NCBI RefSeq assembly: GCF_021295395.1
Contig: NZ_JAIWOU010000001.1
Span: forward strand, 623,001-687,000
Source of the DNA: Komagataeibacter sp. FNDCR2
GTDB lineage: Bacteria > Pseudomonadota > Alphaproteobacteria > Acetobacterales > Acetobacteraceae
Direction of reading: 5' to 3'
Length of the DNA stretch: 64,000 bases
Position 1 is the first letter of the stretch, and the number at the start of each line of letters is the position of its first letter. Position numbers and translations under genes: made by a program. This document shows positions 16,018 to 25,151 of the stretch, piece after piece. Below the pieces are notes generated by a model. The model searched no databases. It worked only from the letters and a program-made list of their open reading frames with translations, and was not told the origin of the DNA.

Positions 16018-17754
16018 TCAGGGGCCTGCATCGCGACTGGTGAAATCCGCTTCAGGATCCACCCTGTCCTCCTCCCCGGGCATGAGGGCGGCAAGCCGGG
16101 CCATGGAGCGTTGCAGTTCCGCCTTGATCTCGCCTGGCGGACGCGGCCGCACGGGGCGGTGGAAACACGATGCAAACGAAATCGCGCACCCCACCCGCAC
16201 GCGTGTCATGTCCAGCCGGGATTCGGGGTCATGGGGCTGGATCATGCGGGTGAACCATGCCTGCGGGTCCAGATCCATGGGCGTGGTAAAAACCGTGCGG
16301 GCGGGCGCGCCCTCACGCGCCGGGTGTTCGACCACAAGACTGCGATACAGGAATTCCCGCCCCGCCACGATGCGTGAAAAACCGGCCCGGCGCGTCCAGC
16401 CATCGCCATGGGGTAAACCGCCATCCTCATTTCCCCACGGCCCACCAACGGGGTTGCGCGGCAGCAGGGCCCATTCTTCAGCCGCGCCATCCGCATCCTC
16501 GCGCAGCGCGACATCCATTTCGCCATCGGCCCCGCAGGCCCGCGTAATGGCCGCAAGATGCGCCGGTATCATCTCGCGCCGCTTTTCACCGCTGCTGCGC
16601 GGTGTCCTGCGCCACAGGGGGGTGGCGTCTATCAGGCGGATTTTCCCCTTCCGCGTGGCGGGCTTATGGTTATCGAGGATCCATACATAGGTGGCGATGC
16701 CGGTATTGACGAACATATCCGTGGGCAGGGCGATGACCGTATCGATCAGGTCATGTTCCACCAGATGGCGCCGGATGGCGGATTCCCCCGTCTCCGCCCC
16801 CCCACCGCACAGGGCCGCCGCATGGGTCACGACCCCCACGCGACCGCCCCCATGGCGGGGGGCGCGCATCTTGGCCAGCAGGTGCAGCATGAACAGCATC
16901 GACCCGTCCGACACCCGGGGCAGCCCGGCGGCGAACCGCCCGGCGGGGCCCCGAGCATGTTCCGCCCGTATCGCATCGCGGATATGACGCCAGTCCAGCC
17001 CGAAAGGGGGATTGGCCAGCATGCGGGCGAAGCGTCGCCCCTTATGCCCATCGGCCAGCAGGGTATCGCCCTGTGCGATGTCCTGCGGCTTCTGCCCGCG
17101 CAGCAGCAGGTCGGCGCGGCACAGGGCGCATGACTGCTGGCCGAGTTCCTGCCCGAACAGGCGCACCGCCATACCGCGCGCATGCAACCTGTCCGCCGCC
17201 CGCCCCAGCAATGCGCCGGTACCGGCGGCGGGATCATACAGGTCGTGCCGCGTACCCGCCGCATCGGGCGCGAAGACGAGATCGGCCATGAGGTCCGCAA
17301 CCTCCGGCGGGGTGTAATGCGCGCCGGTTCCCCGGCTTTGGGTGAAGTGGTGGACCAGTTCCTCGAACAAAAGCGCCATGGCCTCACTGCCGTAATGCGC
17401 GGGGGCCAGATCCAGCGCCGCGAAATGTGCGACCACCCCCTCCAGCACACCCGTGCGCGCCAGGCGGCGGGCCAAGGGCAGGGCCTCAAGCTGGGTCATG
17501 ATGCTCCGCACGGGCGCGGGCAGGCGGGCCAGCAGCGCCTCGAAGGCCGCGAGCCCGTCGGGGGCTAGATGAACCGCCGCCAGTGTCAGCGCGGGGCGGA
17601 CACGGGCCTGTTCCATCCGGCGCAGCACGGTAAAGGCCAGAATCACCGGCCCGTATTCCGCCGGCTGGACACGCCCACGCAACAGATCCGCAATGCGCCA
17701 GATGGCGGTGGAAGACAGCACGCTGGCGGGCGGCGTGGCGTCAGCGCGTGGCAC
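16018..17754 (-). CDS. hsdM: Type I restriction-modification N6-adenine methyltransferase subunit (HsdM-like)
   Basis: A 578-residue methylase. SAM motif I is DLYDPAAGTGALLG (about 172-184) and the catalytic motif IV is ANPPFGLDW (about 247-255), both typical of the HsdM/N6_Mtase family; the N-terminal 140 residues are the helical HsdM_N part. It would modify adenine when partnered with HsdS. The start is GTG at 17754, 14 bases inside the end of the permease gene, so it is translationally linked to it. hsdS lies further upstream on the same strand, and there is no hsdR in the window. Composition matches the backbone. Confidence 0.88.
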   Translation of the reverse strand: MPRADATPPASVLSSTAIWRIADLLRGRVQPAEYGPVILAFTVLRRMEQARVRPALTLAAVHLAPDGLAAFEALLARLPAPVRSIMTQLEALPLARRLARTGVLEGVVAHFAALDLAPAHYGSEAMALLFEELVHHFTQSRGTGAHYTPPEVADLMADLVFAPDAAGTRHDLYDPAAGTGALLGRAADRLHARGMAVRLFGQELGQQSCALCRADLLLRGQKPQDIAQGDTLLADGHKGRRFARMLANPPFGLDWRHIRDAIRAEHARGPAGRFAAGLPRVSDGSMLFMLHLLAKMRAPRHGGGRVGVVTHAAALCGGGAETGESAIRRHLVEHDLIDTVIALPTDMFVNTGIATYVWILDNHKPATRKGKIRLIDATPLWRRTPRSSGEKRREMIPAHLAAITRACGADGEMDVALREDADGAAEEWALLPRNPVGGPWGNEDGGLPHGDGWTRRAGFSRIVAGREFLYRSLVVEHPAREGAPARTVFTTPMDLDPQAWFTRMIQPHDPESRLDMTRVRVGCAISFASCFHRPVRPRPPGEIKAELQRSMARLAALMPGEEDRVDPEADFTSRDAGP

Positions 17755-18793
17755 GTTCTTCTTCCGCCGCCGTGCGCCACAGCGAAAGGGCGACCGCGAT
17801 CACCGCCGGCCCGATGAACAGCCCCAGCAGGCCAAATACATGCAGCCCCCCCAGAATGGCCGTCAGCACCGCCAGAAACGGAATGCTGGTACTGCCGCTG
17901 ATCAGCTTGGGCCGGACAAAATGATCCCCCACGCCATAGGCAATGGTGCCGATCACCCCGACAATGATGGCCTGCGTCACACCCGTGGTCGCGAATGTCA
18001 TGACGACGGTGGCGCAGAGCAGGATCGGCCCGCAGAAGGGAATGACACTGACCACCGCCGTAAGCAGCGTAAGCAGGGCAGGGTGGGGCGTGCCGGCAAT
18101 GAAGTAGCCAACCCCCACCAGCACGCCCTGACCCAGCCCGACCAGCACCAGCCCCGCGACCGTGCCGCGCACCGCCCCGACGGTGTTATGGATGACATCA
18201 CGCGCACGGTCGCCCAGGAAGCGGCGGCCCACGGCGCGGATGTCCGATACCAGCGTCCGTGACGCGGCGAGGTAGAAATAGACGGACATCGTGGCGATGA
18301 CGAAGGTTTCCGTCATTTCCATAAGCCGGTGTGGCAGGGCCCGCCCATCACTGGCCGCGAACATGCGCGAGGCGACGCCGGTCCAGTGCCGCAGCGCATC
18401 GGGGTCGGACAGGTAGCGTTGCCACAGTGCTGAAAGACGCGGGCCAATGCGGGGAATTTCCCCGACCTGCGGCGAGACGGGAATCCCGTCATGCAATGCC
18501 CCGCGCCCCCATGCCATGAGCGAGGGCACTTCCATCCCCGCCCGTACCGCCATGGCGATCATGGGCACGGCCAGCAGGGCGAAAATTCCCGATGCGATCA
18601 GCCCCGCCGCCAGCCTGTCGCCCATGCCGCGCTCACCCAGCCGGTCATAAAGGGGATAGGTCGTGATGCTCAGGATCCCGCCCCATACAAAGGCAAACAG
18701 GAATGACTGTTCAATCCATGCGGAAAACAGCAGGACCGCACATACGAATATAAAGGTCCCGATATACTGGGTCCGGCTCCGGTTTTCTTCCAT
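17741..18793 (-). CDS. AI-2E family transporter (PerM/YdiK-like permease)
   Basis: A 350-residue multi-spanning protein with about seven or eight membrane segments. The family signature is the C-terminal block GVGDHFVRPKLISGSTSIPFLAVLTA (described here only by its key residues G-D-x5-P) and LFIGPAVIAVALSLW. The ATG at 18793 is preferred; a GTG at 18835 would add fourteen polar residues. Family members export AI-2-like signals, act in ion or drug export, or have unknown substrates. It lies between hsdS and hsdM in the same direction, overlapping hsdM by 14 bases, an uncommon neighbour for a methylase. Confidence 0.85.
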   Translation of the reverse strand: MEENRSRTQYIGTFIFVCAVLLFSAWIEQSFLFAFVWGGILSITTYPLYDRLGERGMGDRLAAGLIASGIFALLAVPMIAMAVRAGMEVPSLMAWGRGALHDGIPVSPQVGEIPRIGPRLSALWQRYLSDPDALRHWTGVASRMFAASDGRALPHRLMEMTETFVIATMSVYFYLAASRTLVSDIRAVGRRFLGDRARDVIHNTVGAVRGTVAGLVLVGLGQGVLVGVGYFIAGTPHPALLTLLTAVVSVIPFCGPILLCATVVMTFATTGVTQAIIVGVIGTIAYGVGDHFVRPKLISGSTSIPFLAVLTAILGGLHVFGLLGLFIGPAVIAVALSLWRTAAEEERATR

Positions 18794-18890
18794 ATAGCTG
18801 CCCTGTTCCTTTCTGGTATGCGACACGTCACTCACCGCCCGTTATGGCAGAAGGGCGTAAAGAGCCGGTATAGAAGATGGCCCTGCGGGC

Positions 18891-20042
18891 TCACCTGGGC
18901 AAATAGCCGTTCATGGCGGCCCGTCGAACGGCCATCCGGTATTCACGCAGCAACGCCGCCATGCGCGCGCGTTCGCGATCCTGCGCCGCCATGCGTTCCA
19001 GCCGCGCGCCCACGGCCCGCGCCACCGCGTGCTGGGTGGCCAGCGGCGGCAGATACAGGTCCAGCGATGCAAGGCTCGCGGTATCAAGTTCGGGAAACAC
19101 GCTTCCCCCCGCGCGGCGGCGCAGTTCCGCCGCCGCCGCATGGAGCGCAAGGGCGGCGTAACGCAGGTCCACCTCCCGCCCGCGCGGCACAAGCGCCTTG
19201 CACCCCTGGCTGACCGCAAGCGCACTGGCCCCCATGCCGACACGCCCCACCGGCGCGCGGGTGGAGATGACCAGCGCCCCGGCGGCAACCCGCGTGGCCC
19301 GGCAGGCGGCCAGCCCCGCGAATGACAGGCCACGCGCGCCATGGCGCACCCACGCGGGCGGCCCCGCAGGCAGGTCCGCGGGCGTGATCCAGCTTACCTC
19401 GTCCCCCCAGTAATCGGGGCGAGACGTGGAGGGCGTGCCCCCGCCGGTAATGGTGAATACGCTGCCAAGTGGCCGGACGCACCCCGCCCCGCCATGCGAA
19501 AGGGCATGCAGGATTTCCGAATGCCCCAGTTCCCGGGCCAGTCGCGCCTGATGGGCCAGTTCATCAAGCTGCCGGTCGATCCGGGACAGGGCAGGGTCCA
19601 GCTTATGGGCGATCATCCGCTGGCGGTCGGGTGGGGGGCAGGGCACCGGCAGGCTGTTCATGCGCGCGCGGACCAGCTTGGGCCGGGTCGTGGCGTCCAC
19701 ATCGGGCGCATAGCTGACCGTATTGAGCGCGTGCGCCAGAAAGCGGCCATCCACCCCCGGGCGCGGGCGCAGCACATGCACATGGTTGCCGGCCCATAGC
19801 GGCCCATCATGAAAAAACGCGACATCGCGCATCGGGTCGAGAAAGGGGGCCCCGTCTTCGCCCAGCAGGACAAGCGGCCCGTCGAACAGGGCCTGATCCA
19901 CATGGCCCACGACACCGCTGGCCCCGTGATAGGGTACCGGCCCCGGACGCCGCGCGCGCTGGGCGCGGTTAAGCGGCACGCGACGGGCATCGAGACACTC
20001 CACAAGTGCGCCAAGCGGGACGAGGGGCCAGCACGCGGTCAT
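18891..20042 (-). CDS. hsdS: Type I restriction-modification specificity subunit (HsdS-like)
   Basis: A 383-residue DNA-recognition subunit with two target-recognition domains. The first runs from WPLVPLGALVECLD to about residue 150; a helical spacer (IDRQLDELAHQARLAREL) follows; the second starts near residue 190 with TITGGGTPSTSRPDYWG and WITPADL, the classic HsdS block; a C-terminal helix ends the protein. The ATG at 20042 follows an A/G-rich ribosome site (AAAAGGGGGGC); an upstream in-frame ATG exists but its residues do not look like HsdS. It is the first gene of hsdS-permease-hsdM. Confidence 0.88.
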   Translation of the reverse strand: MTACWPLVPLGALVECLDARRVPLNRAQRARRPGPVPYHGASGVVGHVDQALFDGPLVLLGEDGAPFLDPMRDVAFFHDGPLWAGNHVHVLRPRPGVDGRFLAHALNTVSYAPDVDATTRPKLVRARMNSLPVPCPPPDRQRMIAHKLDPALSRIDRQLDELAHQARLARELGHSEILHALSHGGAGCVRPLGSVFTITGGGTPSTSRPDYWGDEVSWITPADLPAGPPAWVRHGARGLSFAGLAACRATRVAAGALVISTRAPVGRVGMGASALAVSQGCKALVPRGREVDLRYAALALHAAAAELRRRAGGSVFPELDTASLASLDLYLPPLATQHAVARAVGARLERMAAQDRERARMAALLREYRMAVRRAAMNGYLPR

Positions 20043-20221
20043 GCCCCCTTTTACGCAGGCGCGCGCCTGCGGTCGAGTGGAACCGCAACGAAGTGACCCG
20101 GCCCTGACTGGCCGCGCGCGATGAAGTAGTATAAACCCCTGCACGCAACGCATCCACGCCCTGCCGGCACGGGATGCCTTGTCATGGCTCCATGCCGGGC
20201 CATGGGTAACAACAGGGTTTC

Positions 20222-21580
20222 ATGACGCCTCCAATCAAACCGTTCCGGTCCGAATTCAGCTCTCTTCTCGCCATTGCCGGACCGATGGGACTGTCACAGT
20301 TCGCCCAGATGCTGATGGGCCTGACCGATGATGTACTGCTGGGCGGGCTGGGCGCCACGGCGCTGGCCATTGGCGGCCTGGCCACCGGCACGTTCTTCAC
20401 GCTTACGGCCATCCTTGCCGCCGTGATCGAGGCGGGGGGCATATTGCTGGCGCAGGCGCGCGGGCGGCAGGACCATGCCAGCCTTGGCACCATCATCACC
20501 TCCATGCTGGTGGTGGCCGTGCTGTTATGCGTGCCGGAGCTGTACTGTCTCGCCCATGTGGACACGCTGCTGGCGTGGATGGATGAGCCCGAGGCGATTC
20601 GCGCGCCGGTCAGCGATTTCATCCGCATCCTGATGTGGGCCGTCCCGCCCGCGCTGCTGGGGCAGGGGATCCTGACCACGGCGCTGCCGGTCATGGGGGC
20701 GCAGGGCATACTCATGCGCGTCATGCCGGTCATCGCGGTGGTCAATGGCGTGTTCAACGCAACGCTCATCCATGGCTGGTTCGGACTGCCCGCGCTGGGG
20801 CTGCACGGATCCGCCATCGCCACGGTCATTACGTTGTGGTGCATCCCGGCCATCATGCTCGCCTTCATGGCGCGCAGGCCGGAATTGCGCACGGCCCTGC
20901 GCCCACGCGCCCATGACTGGGGGCACACGCTCCGGCTGCTGCGCACCGGCCTGCCCATGCTGGCGGCCGCTATGGCGGAGGTCACGCTGTTCCAGGCCAA
21001 CAGCCTGGAGGCCGCGCGCCTTGGCAACAGCGCGCTGGCGGCGTTCCAGATCATGCTGGGCATCGGCATGCAGTGCTTCGTGCTGTACCTGGCGCTGGGG
21101 CAGGCCTGTAACATCCGCATCGGGTACTGGACGGGGCGGGGCGATCCCGCCATGGTCCGCCGCACCGCGGGGGCGGGCATGGTGCTGGGCATCATGCTGG
21201 CATGCGTGGCCACGATGGTATTGGCGCTGGGGCGTTATTCCATTATCGGCTTCTATCTCGACATGGCGCTGCCCGATAATGCCGCCGCGATACGCATGGC
21301 GCTGGGGCTGATGCTGGTGGGTGCCGCGTTCCAGATACCCGACGCGATACAGGTCGTGGCCACCGGCATCCTGCGCGGGCAGGGGGACACGGCCATCCCG
21401 ATGGTGCTGGCCGTCCTCGGCTACTGGGGCGTGGGATTTCCCACCGGGGTGTACCTGGCGTTCCATCGCGCCATGGGGCCATCGGGGCTGTGGTGCGGCA
21501 TCGGGATCGGGCTGGTTACGGTGTTCATGCTGCATGGCACACGGATCGTATGGCGCATGCGCCGCCAGGCCGCGCGGTAA
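20222..21580 (+). CDS. MATE-family multidrug/metabolite exporter
   Basis: A 452-residue, 12-helix cation-coupled exporter of the MATE family. The two-fold repeat is visible: the N-half opens with LLAIAGPMGLSQFAQMLMGLTDDVLLG and the C-half with a similar TGLPMLAAAMAEVTLF block. The substrate is unknown; NorM-type relatives export cationic drugs. Single gene, divergent from hsdS, with a weak ribosome site. Confidence 0.92.
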   Translation: MTPPIKPFRSEFSSLLAIAGPMGLSQFAQMLMGLTDDVLLGGLGATALAIGGLATGTFFTLTAILAAVIEAGGILLAQARGRQDHASLGTIITSMLVVAVLLCVPELYCLAHVDTLLAWMDEPEAIRAPVSDFIRILMWAVPPALLGQGILTTALPVMGAQGILMRVMPVIAVVNGVFNATLIHGWFGLPALGLHGSAIATVITLWCIPAIMLAFMARRPELRTALRPRAHDWGHTLRLLRTGLPMLAAAMAEVTLFQANSLEAARLGNSALAAFQIMLGIGMQCFVLYLALGQACNIRIGYWTGRGDPAMVRRTAGAGMVLGIMLACVATMVLALGRYSIIGFYLDMALPDNAAAIRMALGLMLVGAAFQIPDAIQVVATGILRGQGDTAIPMVLAVLGYWGVGFPTGVYLAFHRAMGPSGLWCGIGIGLVTVFMLHGTRIVWRMRRQAAR

Positions 21581-21592
21581 CCGCGCGGTTAC
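21577..21592. repeat. 16-bp perfect palindrome spanning two convergent stop codons
   Basis: GTAACCGCGCGGTTAC is its own reverse complement. It contains the TAA of the MATE gene and the TAA of the minus-strand gene ending at 21589. It could act as a short bidirectional terminator hairpin, although no T-run follows on either side. Confidence 0.5.
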
Positions 21593-22095
21593 AGGCGATT
21601 ATGCATTTCCTCGCGGATGGTATTGCATTTCTTGGTAAACACGCCCGCCTGTGACGCGGTCATGAAATTGATCAGGAAAGCCCCGAGCAGCGAGCAGAAG
21701 GACAGGATGATCAGGAACCGCCCCATAAGGGAGATTTCGCCGCTGTAATGTTCGGCGGAGTACCACAGCAGCCCCAGGCTCAGCACCGCGCCGATGACGC
21801 CAAGCACGCCGGTTGAACGGATGAGAGACTCTTCTTCCCGGATGAAGGTGGACGATTCCTGCCACAGCATGAACAGTTTGCGGTCCATTTCCTGCACGGC
21901 CGCCGCGTAGGCCTCGGCCTCATCCGGGTGCTGGTGTTCGGTGCCGCCCCGGTGCAGTTCAAGTTCCTGCCGGGCCTTGGCGAAAACGCGCCTGCGTTCC
22001 TTGATCGCAGGCAGGCTGATATCGACAAAGCTGAGAATGGCGACATTCAGACCCGCCGAAAGCTGGATCACCGCCTGGAAATCACCCCAGATCAC
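21589..22095 (-). CDS. Uncharacterised membrane protein, DUF2721-like layout
   Basis: A 168-residue protein with an N-terminal hydrophobic segment (IQLSAGLNVAILSFVDISL), a charged helical region of about 70 residues (KERRRVFAKARQELE and onward), and two C-terminal membrane helices (VLGVIGAVLSLGLLW; FLIILSFCSLLGAFLINFM). This order resembles DUF2721 proteins. Function unknown. Convergent with the MATE gene, with only eight bases between stops. Confidence 0.65.
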   Translation of the reverse strand: MIWGDFQAVIQLSAGLNVAILSFVDISLPAIKERRRVFAKARQELELHRGGTEHQHPDEAEAYAAAVQEMDRKLFMLWQESSTFIREEESLIRSTGVLGVIGAVLSLGLLWYSAEHYSGEISLMGRFLIILSFCSLLGAFLINFMTASQAGVFTKKCNTIREEMHNRL

Positions 22096-22286
22096 TGGTT
22101 GCCCCCGTAAAGGCCCACATCACCGCACACTGTAGAAAACCCTGTAAAATTAACCATTCCCGGCCTGCATGCCGGTGCATTGCGAACCATGGAACATAAC
22201 GGCATGCCTGCTTCCAGCCCTAGCATGAAGCGCCATGGATGGCCATGTTCCCACGCCCGCGCAGCATCCGGCGGGATGCAGGACAA

Positions 22287-22320
22287 AAAAGGGGGCATGC
22301 CCATCGACATGCCCCCTTTT
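22287..22320 (-). terminator. Intrinsic terminator of serA
   Basis: A 13-bp perfect inverted repeat, AAAAGGGGGCATG (22287-22299) and CATGCCCCCTTTT (22308-22320), with an 8-base loop. Read on the minus strand it ends in a run of T, 22 bases after the serA stop. A/T runs on both sides allow bidirectional use. Confidence 0.9.
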
Positions 22321-22341
22321 TCCTACGCCGTGTAAAGCTGC

Positions 22342-23607
22342 TTACACCTGCTTGTAGAGCAGGCGGGCGCGCAGCGTGCCCTTGAGTTCACGCAGGCGGT
22401 CAAGGATGCGGTTGTCCTTTTCCACATCGCGGCCGGTATCGGCCTCGACCACCACATAACCCAGTTCCCCCGCTGTCTGGAGGTACTGCGCGGTGATGTT
22501 GCAGGACTCCGAGGAGAAGATTTCGTTAATCTGGAGCATGATGCCCGGCACGTTCCGGTGCACATGCATAAAGCGCGTGCCGTGCGGGTTTTCGGGCAAC
22601 TGCACGGTGGGGAAGTTCACGGCACCCAGCGTGGAGCCGATATCGGAATATTCCACCAGCTTGCGCGCCACTTCCACGCCGATGCGCTCCTGCGCTTCCG
22701 CCGTGGAACCACCGATATGCGGGCTGAGAATGACGTTATCAAGGCCACGCAGCGGGGTTTCCAGCGCCTCGCCCGCCTGCTTCGGTTCCTTGGGGAACAC
22801 GTCGATCGCAGCCCCCAGCAGGTGGCCGTCCTTGATCGCCGCCGCCAGCGCGTCGAGATCCACCACATTGCCGCGCGCGTTGTTGATGAGGAAGGAGCCC
22901 TTCTTCATCGCGCGGATCTGGGCTTCCCCGATCATGCCCTTGGTCTCGGGCGTCTGGGGCACGTGCAGGCTGACCACATCGCTCTGGCCCAGCAGGTGCT
23001 CCAGCGTATCGACCGGCGTGGCGTTGCCGTGAACCAGCTTGTCAATCACATCGTAATAGAACACGCGCATGCCGAAGGCTTCCGCCAGCACGGAAAGCTG
23101 CGAGCCAATGGAGCCATACCCCACGATGCCCAGCGTCTTGCCGCGCACTTCCCAGCTATTGGTGGCGGATTTCTTCCACACACCGGCATGGCATTCCTCG
23201 GATTTGGGGAAGATGCGGCGCATCAGCATCACGATCTCACCCATGACCAGTTCGGCCACGGAGCGCGTGTTGCTGTACGGCGCGTTGAACACGGGAATAC
23301 CCGCTTCCCGCGCGGCGCCCAGGTCAACCTGGTTGGTGCCGATGCAGAAACAGCCGATGGCGATCAGGCGGTCGGCCTGCTCAATCACTTCGCGCGTCAA
23401 CTGCGTGCGTGAGCGGATCCCCACGATATGCACGCCTTCCAGCGCCTTTTGCAGGGCTTCGCCTTCCAGCGCCGTTTTCAGGCGTGTGACATTCTCGTAT
23501 CCGTTTTCCTTGAGCAGGTTGACGGCGCTGTCATGAATGCCTTCAAGCAGCAGGATACGGATCTTGTCCTTGGGAAGGGAAAGGTGGCCGTTGGAATGAC
23601 TGGTCAT
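22342..23607 (-). CDS. serA: D-3-phosphoglycerate dehydrogenase
   Basis: A 421-residue enzyme for the first step of serine synthesis: 3-phosphoglycerate to 3-phosphohydroxypyruvate with NAD. The NAD loop is LGIVGYGSIGSQLSVLAE (about 155-172), the catalytic region includes NNARGNVVDLDAL and LSPHIGGSTAEAQE (His), and a C-terminal ACT domain (about 345-420) probably mediates serine feedback. Length fits the E. coli-type SerA (about 410) rather than the long 530-residue type. Transcribed alone and followed by a strong terminator. Confidence 0.95.
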   Translation of the reverse strand: MTSHSNGHLSLPKDKIRILLLEGIHDSAVNLLKENGYENVTRLKTALEGEALQKALEGVHIVGIRSRTQLTREVIEQADRLIAIGCFCIGTNQVDLGAAREAGIPVFNAPYSNTRSVAELVMGEIVMLMRRIFPKSEECHAGVWKKSATNSWEVRGKTLGIVGYGSIGSQLSVLAEAFGMRVFYYDVIDKLVHGNATPVDTLEHLLGQSDVVSLHVPQTPETKGMIGEAQIRAMKKGSFLINNARGNVVDLDALAAAIKDGHLLGAAIDVFPKEPKQAGEALETPLRGLDNVILSPHIGGSTAEAQERIGVEVARKLVEYSDIGSTLGAVNFPTVQLPENPHGTRFMHVHRNVPGIMLQINEIFSSESCNITAQYLQTAGELGYVVVEADTGRDVEKDNRILDRLRELKGTLRARLLYKQV

Positions 23608-23693
23608 ATCGTACGCTCCCGCTCTGTACGGTCAAGGTGGCTCGTCCCTATCCGATCGCCCGCGCCATCGCTAGAGAAAATGTGAATACGCAT

Positions 23694-24509
23694 TTAGCCC
23701 GCGAGACCGGGCGCGGCAAGCAGGGCGCTCACGCGGGGGAGAAGCCTCCCGTCGCCCAGCGCCAGAACGGTGCCATCCCCATCGGCGCGCAGAGGCTGGC
23801 CCGCCCAGTCGGTCATGGAGCCGCCAGCCCCCTCGACCACCGGCACAAGCGCTGCCCAGTCCCATATTTTCATGGTGCATTCGGCAATGATGTCGATCTG
23901 CCCCAGCGCCAGCAGCCCGTAGCCGTAGCAGTCACCGCCCCAGCTTGTACGCTTGACCGCGCCCGCCAGCGCGTCAAAGCCGGGCCGGTGCGGCGCATCG
24001 AGTATTTCCGGCGCGGTGCACGACAGTTCGGCGCGCGCCACATCACCACAGCGCCGCGTACCCGCCCGCCCCGCAAGGGCGGAAACATAGCGCGTCGGCT
24101 CCCCACGCAGGCCGATCCACCGCTCCCCCGTGACCGGCTGGTCGATCACGCCAAGCAGGGGCACGTCCTCATGCAGCAGGGCGATCAGCGTGCCGAAGGT
24201 CGGGCGTCCGGTCAGGAAGGCGCGCGTGCCATCCACCGGGTCGATCACCCAGCGATAGGGGCTTTCACCGCCTTCAAGGCCGAATTCCTCCCCCATTATG
24301 CCAAAACCGGGCAGGCGTTCGGACAGCACGGCCCGAATCGCGCGTTCCGCCGTACGGTCGGCCATGGTCACGGGGCTGCTGTCGCCCTTGTCATCCGCCG
24401 CAATGCCACGGCGAAAAAACGGCAGCACGACCGTCCGCGCCACATCGGCCGCCGCCATGGCGGCCTCCAGCACGTCGTCACGCGCGAAACCGGCGGGCAG
24501 GTCGGGCAT
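23694..24509 (-). CDS. hisN: Histidinol-phosphatase, inositol-monophosphatase family
   Basis: A 271-residue Mg-dependent phosphatase. The family metal sites are GEEFG (about 73-77), the WVIDPVDGTRAFLTG block (about 87-101) and a C-terminal IWDWAALVPVVEGAGG. Relatives with this spacing are annotated HisN, completing histidine synthesis where the HAD-type HisB phosphatase is missing; a general inositol phosphatase or CysQ-like role is the alternative. Its start shares one base with the stop of the cytochrome gene, so the two are co-transcribed. Confidence 0.85.
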   Translation of the reverse strand: MPDLPAGFARDDVLEAAMAAADVARTVVLPFFRRGIAADDKGDSSPVTMADRTAERAIRAVLSERLPGFGIMGEEFGLEGGESPYRWVIDPVDGTRAFLTGRPTFGTLIALLHEDVPLLGVIDQPVTGERWIGLRGEPTRYVSALAGRAGTRRCGDVARAELSCTAPEILDAPHRPGFDALAGAVKRTSWGGDCYGYGLLALGQIDIIAECTMKIWDWAALVPVVEGAGGSMTDWAGQPLRADGDGTVLALGDGRLLPRVSALLAAPGLAG

Positions 24510-25012
24510 CAGGGCGTGTCCTCATGCAGGGAGCGCAGATAGGCGATCACGTCCGCCCGTTCCGTTTCCGACGCGATGCCCGAAAAGGACATCTTGGTAC
24601 CCGGCGCGTAATCGGACGGACCCGCAAGCCATGTGGACAGGGTCGTGTTGGTCCATGTCTCGTCCCTGTGCGCCTTCAGCGCCTCGGAGAATTCGTAGCC
24701 CGGAATATCCCCCACATGCGTACCGAACACACCAAACAGGTCCGGCCCGATAATGGCGGGGCCATGCGGCGCGAGGCTGTGGCACATGGTGCACTGCCGC
24801 TCGGCAATGGCGCGGCCCTTTTCCACGCTGGCCTTCGCCACCAGATCATCGATGGAAGCACCCGCCGGCGCCGCCGGATGGGGAATGGCCACCCCGGGCC
24901 TGGCCGGCAGCGGTTCGGGCACCGCCGTATGGGCGACACCCCAGCTTGTCCCTACCGCCAGCGCGGCAATGAGGCAGGCCGCCCCGATCTGGTTAAGGCT
25001 GGCACTGTTCAT
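24509..25012 (-). CDS. Membrane-anchored class I cytochrome c
   Basis: A 167-residue c-type cytochrome. An N-terminal hydrophobic anchor or signal (about 8-28) is followed by a Pro/Ala-rich linker, then a haem domain with CTMCHS (about 74-79), conserved GPDLFGVFG, and the axial Met in GTKMSFSG. The layout matches CycM/cytochrome c-552-type electron carriers that shuttle between the bc1 complex and oxidases in the periplasm. It is first in an operon with hisN, an odd functional pairing, and divergent from kdsB. Confidence 0.88.
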   Translation of the reverse strand: MNSASLNQIGAACLIAALAVGTSWGVAHTAVPEPLPARPGVAIPHPAAPAGASIDDLVAKASVEKGRAIAERQCTMCHSLAPHGPAIIGPDLFGVFGTHVGDIPGYEFSEALKAHRDETWTNTTLSTWLAGPSDYAPGTKMSFSGIASETERADVIAYLRSLHEDTP

Positions 25013-25151
25013 GGAATTTCGGTGTCCTTCCCATACGGTTGCATGAAAACCGCTCCTTACCTAGACTGCCGCGCGCCCTGTGTGAAGCATGCCGGGCGGC
25101 GGACGGCCCCTGCCACCGCCACAGATTACGGATGGCCCAGACCCAGATCCC

